Part shown: positions 24,487 to 33,698 of the stretch, piece after piece
Position numbering within the stretch: position 1 is the stretch's first letter
How the letters are laid out: each line of letters begins with the position of its first letter
Assembly: GCA_963704615.1 (NCBI GenBank)
Contig: OY969923.1
Location: 2,418,001 to 2,482,000, forward strand
Source: Bog-756 sp963704615
GTDB taxonomy: Bacteria > Actinomycetota > Acidimicrobiia > Acidimicrobiales > RAAP-2
Length of the DNA: 64,000 nucleotides
Reading direction: 5' to 3'
Position numbers and translations under genes: made by a program
The notes under the pieces: model-generated
The model's database searches: none
Told to the model about the DNA's origin: nothing
Seen by the model: the letters and a program-made list of their open reading frames with translations, nothing else

Positions 24487-25830
24487 TCATCCCGAGTCCA
24501 CCGACAGTTGCTGGGCCACCGTGGCCGGGGCCGGGGACGCTTCGCTTGTCGGGCTGGCCAGCGACGCTCCCGGGGCGGCGGTGACATCGGTGCAGGCGCG
24601 CGCCGCGTTCCAACTCTGGAGAGCGGACGCCGCTTGGGCGCCGACCACGGGCTGGGGCAACTCGTCCTCGATCACCGCCGGTCGCCAGGTCACGTTGTCG
24701 ATGTGGCGACCGGTGGCCGTGATGACCAGTGATCCGCTCTGATCGGTGGGGGGCGGGTCGTTGTAGAAGGCGAAGTTGCCCAGTCCGTAATCGACGTAGG
24801 CCGAGCCCAGGTACCCACCCCCCAACAGGACATGGGCATGGCTGCCCACGACGATGTCGGCCCCGGCCTGAACCAGCAGGGTGGCCAGAGGCTCCTGGTC
24901 GGGATTGGGACAGGCGTCCAGCTCGGTTCCCCAGTGCAGGAAGACGATCACCGTGTCGGACACCTTGCGGGCCGCCTCCACCGCGGCCACCAAGTCGGTC
25001 ACGTCATAGGCGGAGGCGAGCCCGGGCTGGGCAGCGGTTGCCGTCCACGTCGTCTGCAGATCCGAGTCGATCACCTGGGTGGCGGCGATGATGGTCACCT
25101 TCTGCCCGTGGATGGTGATCCGGTACGGGGTGAAGGCCTGGGCGGCGTTCTGCCCGATGCCGAGCACGGTGTAGTTGGCCTGTTGACGGGCCAGAAGGGC
25201 CATCTGCAGTCCGGCCGGTCCGCAGTCCTCCCCGTGGTTGTTGGCCTCGGTCACCAAGGAGACACCGGCACTCCGGAAGGCGGTGAGAGCGGAGGCCGGG
25301 GCGTAAAAGACGTACTGCTTGTCCTGGGGATCGGGGCATCCCCCGTCGGTGAGGGCGGTTTCGAAGTTGACCATCGAGAGATCGACGCCGGCCAACAGGG
25401 CGGGGACCCCGGTGCCCAGGGCGGTGGCCGGATCGGCGGCCAGGCGGTCGCCCAGGACGCTGCCGGCGGGAAAGTTGACATCGCCTCCGAAGGCGAACGT
25501 CTCCGGCTGGCCGTTGCCCTCCCAGTCGGGATCCAAGCGCGGGTCCTTGGCCGCCGGTACCGGACGTCCGTGGTGCGGGGCCGGCGGACGGTGCCGCGAC
25601 CCGGCGGCCCGGCGCGACCCTCCCGCCACCAATGACCAGGTCAGCACGGCCAGGAGGGCAAGCAAGGCCAGTGACCACAAGAAGCGGTTCCTCCGCACCC
25701 GCCGAGAGGTCGCCACCGGGGCCGCGGGCCGGGGCGGGGACGGTGGCGCCGGTCGACGAGCCGGCACCGTTTGCCCGGTCGGCTCCGGAGGGCGGGGGCC
25801 AGCAGAGCGAATGGGGCTGGCCACCGGCAC
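24487..25830 (-). CDS. CapA/PgsA-type poly-gamma-glutamate synthesis protein homologue, membrane-anchored
   Basis: A metallophosphatase-like protein of the CapA family (PGA_cap). The 447-residue protein has a Pro-rich cytoplasmic start, one membrane helix (about 48-68) and an extracytoplasmic domain with FAFGGDVNF, VNFETALTDGG, VTEANNHGEDCG, FLHWGTELDACPN and VVGSHAHVLLGG, the expected metal and active-site motifs. No other capsule gene (CapB/C/E) is nearby, so a role in capsule synthesis is not supported by context; a cell-surface hydrolase is as likely. It follows the S53 gene and has its own leaderless-type promoter. Confidence 0.85.
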   Translation of the reverse strand: MPVASPIRSAGPRPPEPTGQTVPARRPAPPSPPRPAAPVATSRRVRRNRFLWSLALLALLAVLTWSLVAGGSRRAAGSRHRPPAPHHGRPVPAAKDPRLDPDWEGNGQPETFAFGGDVNFPAGSVLGDRLAADPATALGTGVPALLAGVDLSMVNFETALTDGGCPDPQDKQYVFYAPASALTAFRSAGVSLVTEANNHGEDCGPAGLQMALLARQQANYTVLGIGQNAAQAFTPYRITIHGQKVTIIAATQVIDSDLQTTWTATAAQPGLASAYDVTDLVAAVEAARKVSDTVIVFLHWGTELDACPNPDQEPLATLLVQAGADIVVGSHAHVLLGGGYLGSAYVDYGLGNFAFYNDPPPTDQSGSLVITATGRHIDNVTWRPAVIEDELPQPVVGAQAASALQSWNAARACTDVTAAPGASLASPTSEASPAPATVAQQLSVDSG

Positions 25831-25836
25831 CGCGGC

Positions 25837-25842
25837 AGCCTA
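25837..25842 (-). promoter_or_regulatory. -10 box (TAGGCT) for the CapA-type gene
   Basis: TAGGCT ends 6 nt before the GTG at 25830 on the minus strand, within the 41-bp gap after the S53 gene. It indicates separate, probably leaderless transcription of the CapA-type gene. Confidence 0.45.
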
Positions 25843-25871
25843 TTGCCGCCCGGTCGGCGAGGTGGCCGACC

Positions 25872-28800
25872 TCAGGTGGCGGCCATGCCCACCATCGGTT
25901 GGACCAAGGCCAACGAACCGGTGGACCCATAGAAGCCGGCATCGCCGTAGGCGAAGACCCCGCCGTCGGAGGCCACCAGCCAGTAGCCGTTGCCGGCCAA
26001 GGATGCGGCCATGCCCACGATGGGTTTGTTGAGGACCAGGTTCCCGCTGGACCCGTAGAAGCCGGCGTCGCCGTAGGCGAAGACCCCGCCGTCCGAGGCC
26101 ACCAGCCAGTAGCCGTTGCCGTCGGGGGTGGCGGCCATGCCCACGATGGGTTTGTTGAGGACCAGGTTGCCGGTGGACCCGTAGAAGCCGGCGTCGCCGT
26201 AGGCGAAGACCCCGCCGTCCGAGGCCACCAGCCAGTAGCCGTTGCCGTCGGGGGTGGCGGCCATGCCCACGATGGGTTTGTTGAGGACCAGGTTGCCGCT
26301 GGACCCGTAGAAGCCGGCGTCGCCGTAGGCGAAGACCCCGCCGTCGGAGGCCACCAGCCAGTAACCGTTGCCGTCGGGAGCGGCGGCCATGCCCACGACG
26401 GGTTTGTTGAGGACCAGGTTGCCGGTGGACCCGTAGAAGCCGGCGTCGCCGTAGGTGAAGATCCCGCCGTCGGAGGCCACCAGCCAGTAGCCCCCGTCGT
26501 CGGGGGTGGCGGCCATGCCCACCATCGGCTTGTTGAGGGCGAGGCCACCGGTGGAACCGTGGAATCCGGCATGACCGAAAGCAAAGATGCCGCCGTCGGC
26601 GGCCACCAGCCAGTAACCGGGCAGCGCATAGGTGTAGTGGTCGCCGGCCACCCGTGGACTGGTGCCGTCGGGACTGGCGACGACGACGTCGACCACGCCG
26701 CCGCCGGCCGGGCCCGCCGGCACTTGGGCCACCAGCGAGTCGGGGGAGAGAACGGTGAAGGACGGCGACGGCGACGACCCGAAGAACACCGAGGTGGCCG
26801 CGGCGAAGTCCGATCCGGTGATGGTGACCCGCCCGCCGCCCGACGTCGGGCCCTTGCCCGGCACCACCCGACTGACCTGTGGCGAGACGAATGTGTACTC
26901 GCTGGCCGGGACCACCGCGCTGGTGCCCGAGGCCGGGCCGGTGGTGGTGACGGTCACCGGCAGCTGGGTGGCCGAGCCGACGTCGGGGGTGGTCACGGTG
27001 ATCGAGTCGGGGGTGTAGGCGTTCACCGGAACGGGGAGACCACCGAAGTGCACGGTGGGCGAGCCGGTGCCGAACCCACTTCCGCTGATGACCACCGAGC
27101 GCCCGCCGCGGGCCGGCCCCGAATTGGGGCTGAGCCCGGTGATCGCCGGGCACCCCGCGCTCGATCCCGACAGCGACCCCATCAGCCCCACCGCCTGGGG
27201 TGAACCCCAACCCGAGGCCAGGTCGTACCCGGTCCCCGCCGCGTACTCCGGGTTGCCGAACAGGTTGTTGTCGCCGACGGTGATGTCGTTGAACGCCGGC
27301 GACCCATCGGCGCCGGCGTTGTAGAGAGCGGGATTGAGGAATCCGGCCGAGTTGGTGCAGCCCTGGTTGGTGTCCGCGGTCAGCGCGGCCCACAGGGGCG
27401 CAGCCGCGCTGGTGCCCCCGAAGATCGTCCAGGTTCCACCGAAGAAGATCACGTCGCCGTGCTCGGGATCCGAGGACGCGGCGACGTCGGGCACGGTCCG
27501 GCACTGCTCGTTGCTCGAGGGGCCGCAGGTATCGCTGGCCACGCTCTCGACCGCGGGGATGTGCTGGTAGGAGAGGGCGGCGAACTGGGCGGCGTTGGCC
27601 GGAAAGTCGATCGAGTCGCCGCCGCCGCCGGCGCCCACCGCGGGTCCGTCGTTCCACACCGTCTCCGAAGCCGGAGTGGACACCGGGCTGGTCAGGGAGG
27701 TCCCACCGGCCCCGGTGACAAAGGGCTGGTCGGCCGGGTCGTCCACGAACAACCCCTTGTCCAAGTCCGGCGGGTTCCCGATCGGGTCGTAACAGTCAGA
27801 GGATCCCGAGTCGCCGGAGGCGGCCATGAGGGTCTGACCATCGGCGGCGGCTTCCTCGAACAAGGCGCTCTCCACCTGTTGTTGTCCGTGGTCGATGCCC
27901 CCGGGACCCTCGCACTCGCCCCAGCTGGTGGTGAGCACCTTGATCGAGGGGTCCCCGACCATGGCCTCATAGGTGTTGATGGGGCCGGCGCCGGTGTTCG
28001 GACCGGAGAAGACGGTGATGGCCGCCGAAGGGGCGAGGCCGGCCACCACCTCGATGTCCAGTGCCGCCTCGCCGATCTGGCCTCCGGTGGCGCCGCCGTC
28101 CACGTCCACAGTGGAGACCGAGGCATCGACCCCGAAGCAGGCTTCGTAGGTGGCGATGTCGCCGGGCGAGAAGGGCTCGAGCTCGAAAATTCCCACTTGC
28201 TGGCCGGCGGCCACCCGACCCTGACCGTAGAGCGTGCTCAATCCGTAGGTCGATGCCAGCTGGTCGGCCGTCCACGCCCCGTGATCAGCGGCCACGCTCG
28301 AAGCCGCCGGGCACGCCGCAGGACCGGCGTGGGGCACCGCGGCCGGGCGGGACTCCCCCGGGTTCGGGCCGGGGGTGCCGACAGCGCCGACGCTGGGTCC
28401 GGGCCGGATCTGGGGGTGGGCCTCCGCCACCGTGCTCAACCCGATCACCCCGCCGATGGCCCCGGCCAGCGTGGCCGGCACCTCGGGATTGGCGGTGCCC
28501 TCCCGAGCGACCCGGCCGGTGGACAGCCTCGCCTCCACCAGGGGCACGGCAAAGGCCTGCTCCATCTGGTCGACGGTTCCCGTCACCGGGATGAGGAGGC
28601 CGTCCTGCGATGTCGTCCCCACCCGGAGCCCTCCGGACGAGGCCAGCCAACTCCGCACCGCGGCCAGGGTGGATGCGGTCGGCCCGAAGACGGTGGCGAA
28701 CTGCCCGCGGGACAGATAGTGGTGGAACTGCGGCGAGCCCGGCGTCGACACCGCTTCGGCGAAACCGGCCAGGGCGTCCGGGTCACGGGGCGCCACGGAA

Positions 28801-29093
28801 ACGTCGGCGGTGATCCGGGTGGCTCCGGCCGCGGGGCCGATCACGGCGGCGCCGGCCGGCAGGGCGGGGGCGGGCCCGGGCAGCCGGATCCGTCCGGCCA
28901 TACCGGCGCCCGAGGTCGGGGTCGCCGCGCTCACGACGAGCGGTCCGGCCACCGAACCGACCACGGCCAGACCGCTGGCCACGAGGACGAACGCGGCGGC
29001 ACGGAGGGGGCGGGGCCCGACTCCGGCCCGACCCCGGGGCGAGAGCACGCCCGTCGCTCTCCCCCACCCGGGCGTCATCGGCTCATTCTGCAC
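25872..29093 (-). CDS. Secreted S53 peptidase (sedolisin/kumamolisin type) with two IPT/TIG domains and six 42-residue repeats
   Basis: A 1073-residue acid serine-carboxyl peptidase. Order: signal or anchor helix (about 30-56), pro-domain (about 90-225, including SRGQFATVFGPT), S53 catalytic domain (about 275-650), two IPT/TIG folds (about 650-735 and 737-822), then six repeats to the C-terminus. The catalytic residues are visible: Glu342 and Asp346 in GEAALDIE, oxyanion Asp428 in SGDSGSSD, Ser562 in FGGTSAAAP, and the calcium-site region FNDITVGDNN to GYDLASGWGSP. The family works at acidic pH outside the cell. Start is GTG (29093) or ATG (29078). Kumamolisin-like peptidases with such repeats are frequent in Acidimicrobiia (from memory). 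Confidence 0.93.
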   Translation of the reverse strand: MQNEPMTPGWGRATGVLSPRGRAGVGPRPLRAAAFVLVASGLAVVGSVAGPLVVSAATPTSGAGMAGRIRLPGPAPALPAGAAVIGPAAGATRITADVSVAPRDPDALAGFAEAVSTPGSPQFHHYLSRGQFATVFGPTASTLAAVRSWLASSGGLRVGTTSQDGLLIPVTGTVDQMEQAFAVPLVEARLSTGRVAREGTANPEVPATLAGAIGGVIGLSTVAEAHPQIRPGPSVGAVGTPGPNPGESRPAAVPHAGPAACPAASSVAADHGAWTADQLASTYGLSTLYGQGRVAAGQQVGIFELEPFSPGDIATYEACFGVDASVSTVDVDGGATGGQIGEAALDIEVVAGLAPSAAITVFSGPNTGAGPINTYEAMVGDPSIKVLTTSWGECEGPGGIDHGQQQVESALFEEAAADGQTLMAASGDSGSSDCYDPIGNPPDLDKGLFVDDPADQPFVTGAGGTSLTSPVSTPASETVWNDGPAVGAGGGGDSIDFPANAAQFAALSYQHIPAVESVASDTCGPSSNEQCRTVPDVAASSDPEHGDVIFFGGTWTIFGGTSAAAPLWAALTADTNQGCTNSAGFLNPALYNAGADGSPAFNDITVGDNNLFGNPEYAAGTGYDLASGWGSPQAVGLMGSLSGSSAGCPAITGLSPNSGPARGGRSVVISGSGFGTGSPTVHFGGLPVPVNAYTPDSITVTTPDVGSATQLPVTVTTTGPASGTSAVVPASEYTFVSPQVSRVVPGKGPTSGGGRVTITGSDFAAATSVFFGSSPSPSFTVLSPDSLVAQVPAGPAGGGVVDVVVASPDGTSPRVAGDHYTYALPGYWLVAADGGIFAFGHAGFHGSTGGLALNKPMVGMAATPDDGGYWLVASDGGIFTYGDAGFYGSTGNLVLNKPVVGMAAAPDGNGYWLVASDGGVFAYGDAGFYGSSGNLVLNKPIVGMAATPDGNGYWLVASDGGVFAYGDAGFYGSTGNLVLNKPIVGMAATPDGNGYWLVASDGGVFAYGDAGFYGSSGNLVLNKPIVGMAASLAGNGYWLVASDGGVFAYGDAGFYGSTGSLALVQPMVGMAAT
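25875..26618. repeat. Six tandem 126-bp coding repeats (42-residue GYWLVASDGG units)
   Basis: The unit GYWLVASDGGVFAYGDAGFY continues with GSTGNLVLNKPIVGMAATPDGN. At DNA level the marker accagccagt recurs at 25975, 26101, 26227, 26353, 26479 and 26605, exactly 126 bp apart. The four central copies are nearly identical in DNA, while the first and last (N- and C-terminal) copies diverge. The last copy stops after 38 residues. Repeats of this size with a conserved Trp/Gly pattern could form blades of one beta-propeller, but that is inference. Confidence 0.95.
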
Positions 29094-29105
29094 TCTGGCC
29101 CCACC

Positions 29106-30503
29106 TCAGGGGTCCTCAGGGGTGGAGTCAGTGCCCGCCGCCGTCTCGCCCGGCTCGCCCGTCTCATCGCCCGGCTGGCCCGCCTCATCGGATGGGAATG
29201 GGCCATCGCCGGCAGTACCCGCGCCTCGCCACTGGCGCAGCCGTTCGCCCACCACCGCCTCGTGGCCGCGGTCGCTCGGTTCGTAGTAGCGGTGGCCGGC
29301 CAGCGCGGTGGGCCGGTACTGCTGGTCGACCCAGGCCTCCGGCTCGTCGTGGGGGTAGACGTAGCCCTCGCCGTGCCCGATCGATGTCGCACTCCGGTAG
29401 TGGGCGTCGCGCAGATGGGTGGGCACATCCCCGCGGGGACCCTGGCGGACATCGCTCTGGGCGCGCCCCAGAGCCACCGTGACCCGGTTCGACTTCGGCG
29501 CGCAGGCCAGGTGGACGACGGCCTGGGCCAGGTTGAGCTGGGCTTCGGGAAGCCCGACGAACTCGACGGCGCGCGCCGCGGCATCGGCCACCACCAGAGC
29601 CAGCGGGTCGGCCTCGCCGATGTCCTCGCTGGCCAGGATGACCAGCCGTCGGGCCACGAAGCGCGCGTCCTCGCCGGATTCGAGCATCCGGGCCAGCCAG
29701 TAGAGGCCGGCGTCGGGGTCCGAGCCGCGGATGGACTTGATGAAGGCACTGATCTGGTCGTAGTGATCGTCCTCGCCGTAGTGGTGCAGGCGGGAGTGCC
29801 GGGCTCGCTCCACGTCCTCGAGGGAAACCGGTCGGCTGCCGGCCAGGGCGACGGCCACCTCCAGCGTGGTGAGGACGGCGCGGGCATCCCCATCGGCCAG
29901 GCCGACCAGAGCCTCGATGGCCTCCGGCTCAGCGGTGGTGCCCTCGGCGTCCAAACCCCGGCCGACCACCGCTCGCAACTCGTCGAGCGAGAGGGGCTCG
30001 AGGCGCCACAGCGTCGATCTCGACAGCAAGGGGGCGTTGACTTCGAAGAACGGGTTCTCGGTGGTGGCGCCGATGAGGACGATCAGCCCCTCCTCCACCG
30101 ACGGCAGCAGGGCATCCTGTTGGGCGCGATTGAACCGGTGGACCTCGTCGAGGAAGAGAATGGTGCCCCGACCCTGCTCCCCGAGGAGACGGCGAGCGGA
30201 GTCGGTGACCTCCCGGACGTCCTTGACCCCGGCGGTGACGGCCGACAGGGGGACGAACCGCTTGGCGGTGGCCGACGCCACCACCCGGGCCAAGGTGGTC
30301 TTGCCCGTGCCCGGAGGTCCCCACAGGATGGCCGAGGTCAGCCGGTCGGATTCGATGAGGGCTCGCAGCGGGCTTCCGGCGCCGACAAGGTGCTGCTGGC
30401 CGATGATCTCATCCAGGGTGCGCGGCCGCAGGCGCGCGGCCAGAGGGGCCCGGTCGGACAGACGCTGATCGGCTGCACCGGAGAAGAGATCGTCACCGGC
30501 CAC
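29106..30503 (-). CDS. rarA: Replication-associated recombination protein A (AAA ATPase)
   Basis: RarA/MgsA is a clamp-loader-like ATPase acting at stalled forks. The 465-residue protein has PLAARLRPRTLDEIIGQQHLVG (20-41), Walker A GPPGTGKTT (62-70), Walker B LFLDE (116-120), sensor motif GATTENPFFEVN, and the family-specific C-terminal tetramerisation part (FIKSIRGSDPDAGLYWLARML, PARVPAG-like PRGDVPTHLRDAHY, GYVYPHDEPEAWVDQQYRP). GTG start lies 9 bp after aspS. The C-terminal Gly/Glu/Thr-rich tail is not conserved. Confidence 0.94.
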   Translation of the reverse strand: MAGDDLFSGAADQRLSDRAPLAARLRPRTLDEIIGQQHLVGAGSPLRALIESDRLTSAILWGPPGTGKTTLARVVASATAKRFVPLSAVTAGVKDVREVTDSARRLLGEQGRGTILFLDEVHRFNRAQQDALLPSVEEGLIVLIGATTENPFFEVNAPLLSRSTLWRLEPLSLDELRAVVGRGLDAEGTTAEPEAIEALVGLADGDARAVLTTLEVAVALAGSRPVSLEDVERARHSRLHHYGEDDHYDQISAFIKSIRGSDPDAGLYWLARMLESGEDARFVARRLVILASEDIGEADPLALVVADAAARAVEFVGLPEAQLNLAQAVVHLACAPKSNRVTVALGRAQSDVRQGPRGDVPTHLRDAHYRSATSIGHGEGYVYPHDEPEAWVDQQYRPTALAGHRYYEPSDRGHEAVVGERLRQWRGAGTAGDGPFPSDEAGQPGDETGEPGETAAGTDSTPEDP

Positions 30504-30512
30504 CGTGCTCCC

Positions 30513-32321
30513 TCAGTCCTTCGGTGGCACGGTCTGCAGTCCGAGGTCGGCCAGCACCCGCGGCGCGACCGGCTTGGGCGCGCCGGTCATCGGGTCCGAT
30601 CCCGACTGCGTCTTCGGAAAGGCGATCACTTCGCGAATACTGTCCTCGCCGGCGAAGACGGCCACCAGCCGGTCGATCCCCACGGCAAACCCGGCGTGGG
30701 GCGGGGCTCCGTAACGGAAGGCTCCGAGCAGGAAGCCGAACCGCGACCGGGCCTCCTGCTCGTCGATGCCCAGCACGGCGAACACTCGGCTCTGGATGTC
30801 GTCGCGATGGATACGCACGCTGCCCGAGCCCAGCTCCCATCCGTTGAGCACCAGGTCGTAGGCCTGGGCCCGCACCGAACCGGGGTCGGATTCGAGCCGG
30901 TCGAGATCCTCGGGATGGGGCATGGTGAAGGGATGGTGGGCGGGAAGCGGGTGACCGGCCTCGTCCACGCCGTCGAACATGGGGAAGTCCACCACCCACA
31001 CGTAGCGGTAGGGACCCTCGCTGACCGGTCGGCCGCCGACATCGAGACGCAAATACCCGAGCACGGTGCAGGCCAGTCGGTACTCGTCCGCCACCACCAG
31101 GACCAGGTCGCCGGCTCGGGCCGCGGTGGCCGCCAAGAGACCGGCCCGCTCCGCGTCGGTCAGGAACCGGTCGAGCGGCGAGTCGAGGGCCAGCGGTGGG
31201 CCGGCCAGCGTCGTCGCTTCGTCGGCCACCTCATAGGTCGCTTCATCGGCGGGGACAACCCGGAACCAGGCCAGGCCCTTGGCCCCCAGCTGGCGGGCCC
31301 GATCGGTGAGAACGTCGAGCCTCGATCGGCTCATGGCCCCCTGGCCCTCGCACACGATGGCCTTCACGCAGGGGGCCCCGAAGGCCTTGACCCCGGTGCC
31401 CTCGAAGGTTGCCGACAGATCGATCAGCTCCATGCCGAAGCGAAGATCGGGCTTGTCGGAGCCGAAGCGGTCGATGGCCTCGGCCCAGGTCATCTGTGGG
31501 ATGTCGAGGGGACGCTCCCCGGTCGCGGCCTCGGCGGCGTCGAGCACGGCCACCGACACGAAACCGAGGACGTCGTCCTGGCTCACGAAGGACGCCTCCA
31601 GGTCGAGCTGGGAGAACTCGAACTGCCGATCGGCCCGGAGGTCCTCGTCACGCAGGCACCGGGCGATCTGGTAATAGCGGTCCACCCCGGCCACCATCAG
31701 GAGCTGCTTGGCCAGCTGGGGGCTCTGGGGGAGCACGTAGCACGAGCCCGGGCTCAGCCGGCTGGGCACGATGAACTCTCGCGCCCCTTCGGGAGTGGGG
31801 GCCCACAGCAGGGGCGTCTCCACCTCGACAAACCCCTGCCTGTCCATGGCCGCCCGCAGGGCCCGGTTGACCGTCGACCGCAGCCGGAGGTTCACCTGCA
31901 TCCGTGGCCGGCGCAGATCCACGTACCGGTACTTCAAGCGGGTGGGCTCATCGACGTCGCTGCGGTCGTCCACCGCGAACGGCGGGGGCTCCGCCGGGTT
32001 GAGCACCGTGACCGTGCAGTCGCCCAATTCCACCTGCCCGGTGGGGAGGTCGCGGTTGACGGTGCCTTCGGGTCGGAGGCGAACCACACCGTCGACGGCG
32101 ATCACGTATTCGCTGCGCACGTCGACGGTGCCGGGGATCACGCACTGGACGAGCCCGGTGTGGTCGCGCACATCGATGAAGGCCAGGTGCTCGCCGTGCT
32201 CGCGTCGCTTGGCCACCCAGCCGCACACGGTGACCGCGGCGCCCACATCCCCGGCGCGCAGGGCCCCACACATCCGGGTCCGCAACGACGTTGCTTCGTT
32301 CGAGGGCAGGGAGGCGCTCAC
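30513..32321 (-). CDS. aspS: Aspartyl-tRNA synthetase (bacterial type)
   Basis: Charges tRNA-Asp (and tRNA-Asn if non-discriminating, which sequence reading alone cannot settle). The 602-residue product has the OB-fold anticodon domain (AVTVCGWVAKRREHGEHLAFIDVRD), class II motif 2 (YYQIARCLRDEDLRADRQFEFSQLD), the bacterial GAD insertion and motif 3 (GFAVGIDRLVAVFAG). Two consecutive GTGs (32324, 32321) follow AAAGGA; the second has the better spacing. Downstream rarA follows after 9 bp. Confidence 0.96.
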   Translation of the reverse strand: MSASLPSNEATSLRTRMCGALRAGDVGAAVTVCGWVAKRREHGEHLAFIDVRDHTGLVQCVIPGTVDVRSEYVIAVDGVVRLRPEGTVNRDLPTGQVELGDCTVTVLNPAEPPPFAVDDRSDVDEPTRLKYRYVDLRRPRMQVNLRLRSTVNRALRAAMDRQGFVEVETPLLWAPTPEGAREFIVPSRLSPGSCYVLPQSPQLAKQLLMVAGVDRYYQIARCLRDEDLRADRQFEFSQLDLEASFVSQDDVLGFVSVAVLDAAEAATGERPLDIPQMTWAEAIDRFGSDKPDLRFGMELIDLSATFEGTGVKAFGAPCVKAIVCEGQGAMSRSRLDVLTDRARQLGAKGLAWFRVVPADEATYEVADEATTLAGPPLALDSPLDRFLTDAERAGLLAATAARAGDLVLVVADEYRLACTVLGYLRLDVGGRPVSEGPYRYVWVVDFPMFDGVDEAGHPLPAHHPFTMPHPEDLDRLESDPGSVRAQAYDLVLNGWELGSGSVRIHRDDIQSRVFAVLGIDEQEARSRFGFLLGAFRYGAPPHAGFAVGIDRLVAVFAGEDSIREVIAFPKTQSGSDPMTGAPKPVAPRVLADLGLQTVPPKD

Positions 32322-32398
32322 CACTGGTCCTTTCGGGGGCAGGACCCGATCACGGGGCCACGGACACGCTAATGGCACCGGATGGGCCGGTGGACAAG

Positions 32399-33691
32399 CT
32401 ACGGAGGCGGATCAGCGCCAACCCGACCGGTGTGCTCACGGACCGCGTCGACCACCTCGGAGCGGGCCACCCGACGCTGCTCGCCGTTCCCGCGCAAAGG
32501 CCGCAATGACACCGTCGCCGACGCCAGCTCGTCAGGACCCACGATCAGCGCCACTCGAGCTCCGGAACGGTCGGCCGACTTGAGCTGGGACTTCATCGAC
32601 CGCCCGTCGAAAGCCCGGTCGGCGGACAGGCCGGCCCGGCGGAGCTCGGCGGTGATGTCCCGAGCAGACTCGCCGCCGGCCACATCGACCACGAAGGCGT
32701 CGAGGACAGCCGGGTCGACCGGAAAAGTGCCCTCGGCGTCGCAGGCCAGCAGCAGCCGCTCGATGCCGATGCCGAAACCGATGCCGGGGGTCGGGGGGCC
32801 TCCCAACATCTCCACCAACCCGTCGTAGCGTCCCCCGCCCCCGATCCCGTTCTGGGCCGAGGCCAGGGCCAGCGAGGAGAACTCGAAGGTGGTGCGGGTG
32901 TAGTAGTCGAACCCCCGGACCAGTCGGTCGTCGAGTTGATAAGGGACGCCGAGCGCCTCGAGCCCGGCGCGTACCCGGTCGAAGTGCAGGCGGCACGGGT
33001 CGCACAGGAAGTCGATGAGGGCGGGAGCGCCGGCGGTGGCCTCGAGGCAACCCTCCTGCTTGCAGTCGAGGACCCGCAGAGGATTGGCCTCGAGCCGCTC
33101 GGCGTGCTCGGGGCAGAGTCGATCGCGGTGCTCGGCCAGGTAGGCGGACAGCGTGTCCAGGTAGCCCGGGCGGCACACCGCGTCGCCCATCGAGTTGAGT
33201 CGCAAGTCGTACTCGGTGAGGCCGAGCGACCGGAAGAGATCATCGGCCAGCGAGATCACCTCGACGTCGAGGTCGGCATCAGGGACCCCGAGGGACTCCA
33301 CCCCCATCTGGTGGTGCTGACGGTAGCGGCCGCGCTGGGGTCGCTCGTAGCGGAAGGCCGGCGTGGCGTACCAGGCCTTCCACGGCAGAGGTGGCCGGTG
33401 CTGGATGAAAGCGCGGACCATGGGGGCGGTCCCTTCGGGTCGCAGGGCCAAAGCGCGGCCGCCCCGGTCCTCGAACTCGTACATCTCCTTGCCCACCACA
33501 TCGCTGTCCTCGCCGATGCCCCGGCGGAAGACCCGCACGTCTTCGAAGATCGGGGTGTGGGCCAGTCCGTAGCCGGCCCGCTCGACCAGACCGGCGAACA
33601 TGGCCAACAAGGACTCCCATCGGGTCGATTCCGGCCACAGCACGTCGTGGGTGCCACTCGGGGCGCGCGCCGCCATGGTTTCGTCGCCCAC
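32399..33691 (-). CDS. hisS: Histidyl-tRNA synthetase
   Basis: Charges tRNA-His. The 430-residue product contains class II motif 2 (YATPAFRYERPQRGRYRQHHQMG), the HisA signature RGFDYYTRTTFEF, GGGGRYDGLVEML, motif 3 PGIGFGIGIERLLLA and the C-terminal anticodon domain (SMKSQLKSADRSGARVALIVG). Start may be GTG at 33691 or ATG at 33676 (MAARAPSG); neither has a convincing Shine-Dalgarno sequence. It follows relA after 7 bp, the order seen in mycobacteria with intervening genes lost. Confidence 0.95.
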   Translation of the reverse strand: MGDETMAARAPSGTHDVLWPESTRWESLLAMFAGLVERAGYGLAHTPIFEDVRVFRRGIGEDSDVVGKEMYEFEDRGGRALALRPEGTAPMVRAFIQHRPPLPWKAWYATPAFRYERPQRGRYRQHHQMGVESLGVPDADLDVEVISLADDLFRSLGLTEYDLRLNSMGDAVCRPGYLDTLSAYLAEHRDRLCPEHAERLEANPLRVLDCKQEGCLEATAGAPALIDFLCDPCRLHFDRVRAGLEALGVPYQLDDRLVRGFDYYTRTTFEFSSLALASAQNGIGGGGRYDGLVEMLGGPPTPGIGFGIGIERLLLACDAEGTFPVDPAVLDAFVVDVAGGESARDITAELRRAGLSADRAFDGRSMKSQLKSADRSGARVALIVGPDELASATVSLRPLRGNGEQRRVARSEVVDAVREHTGRVGADPPP

Positions 33692-33698
33692 CTGGGGA

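Noticed and set aside
25875..26618. Regular 126-bp repeats as a possible CRISPR array
   Set aside because: They are in-frame coding repeats without unique spacers, period 126 bp, inside the S53 gene.
27459..32372. A 1637-codon open frame on the plus strand opposite S53, rarA and aspS
   Set aside because: It is antisense to three well-supported genes, its translation is low-complexity Gly/His/Gln/Arg, and such long open frames are expected opposite high-GC coding sequence.
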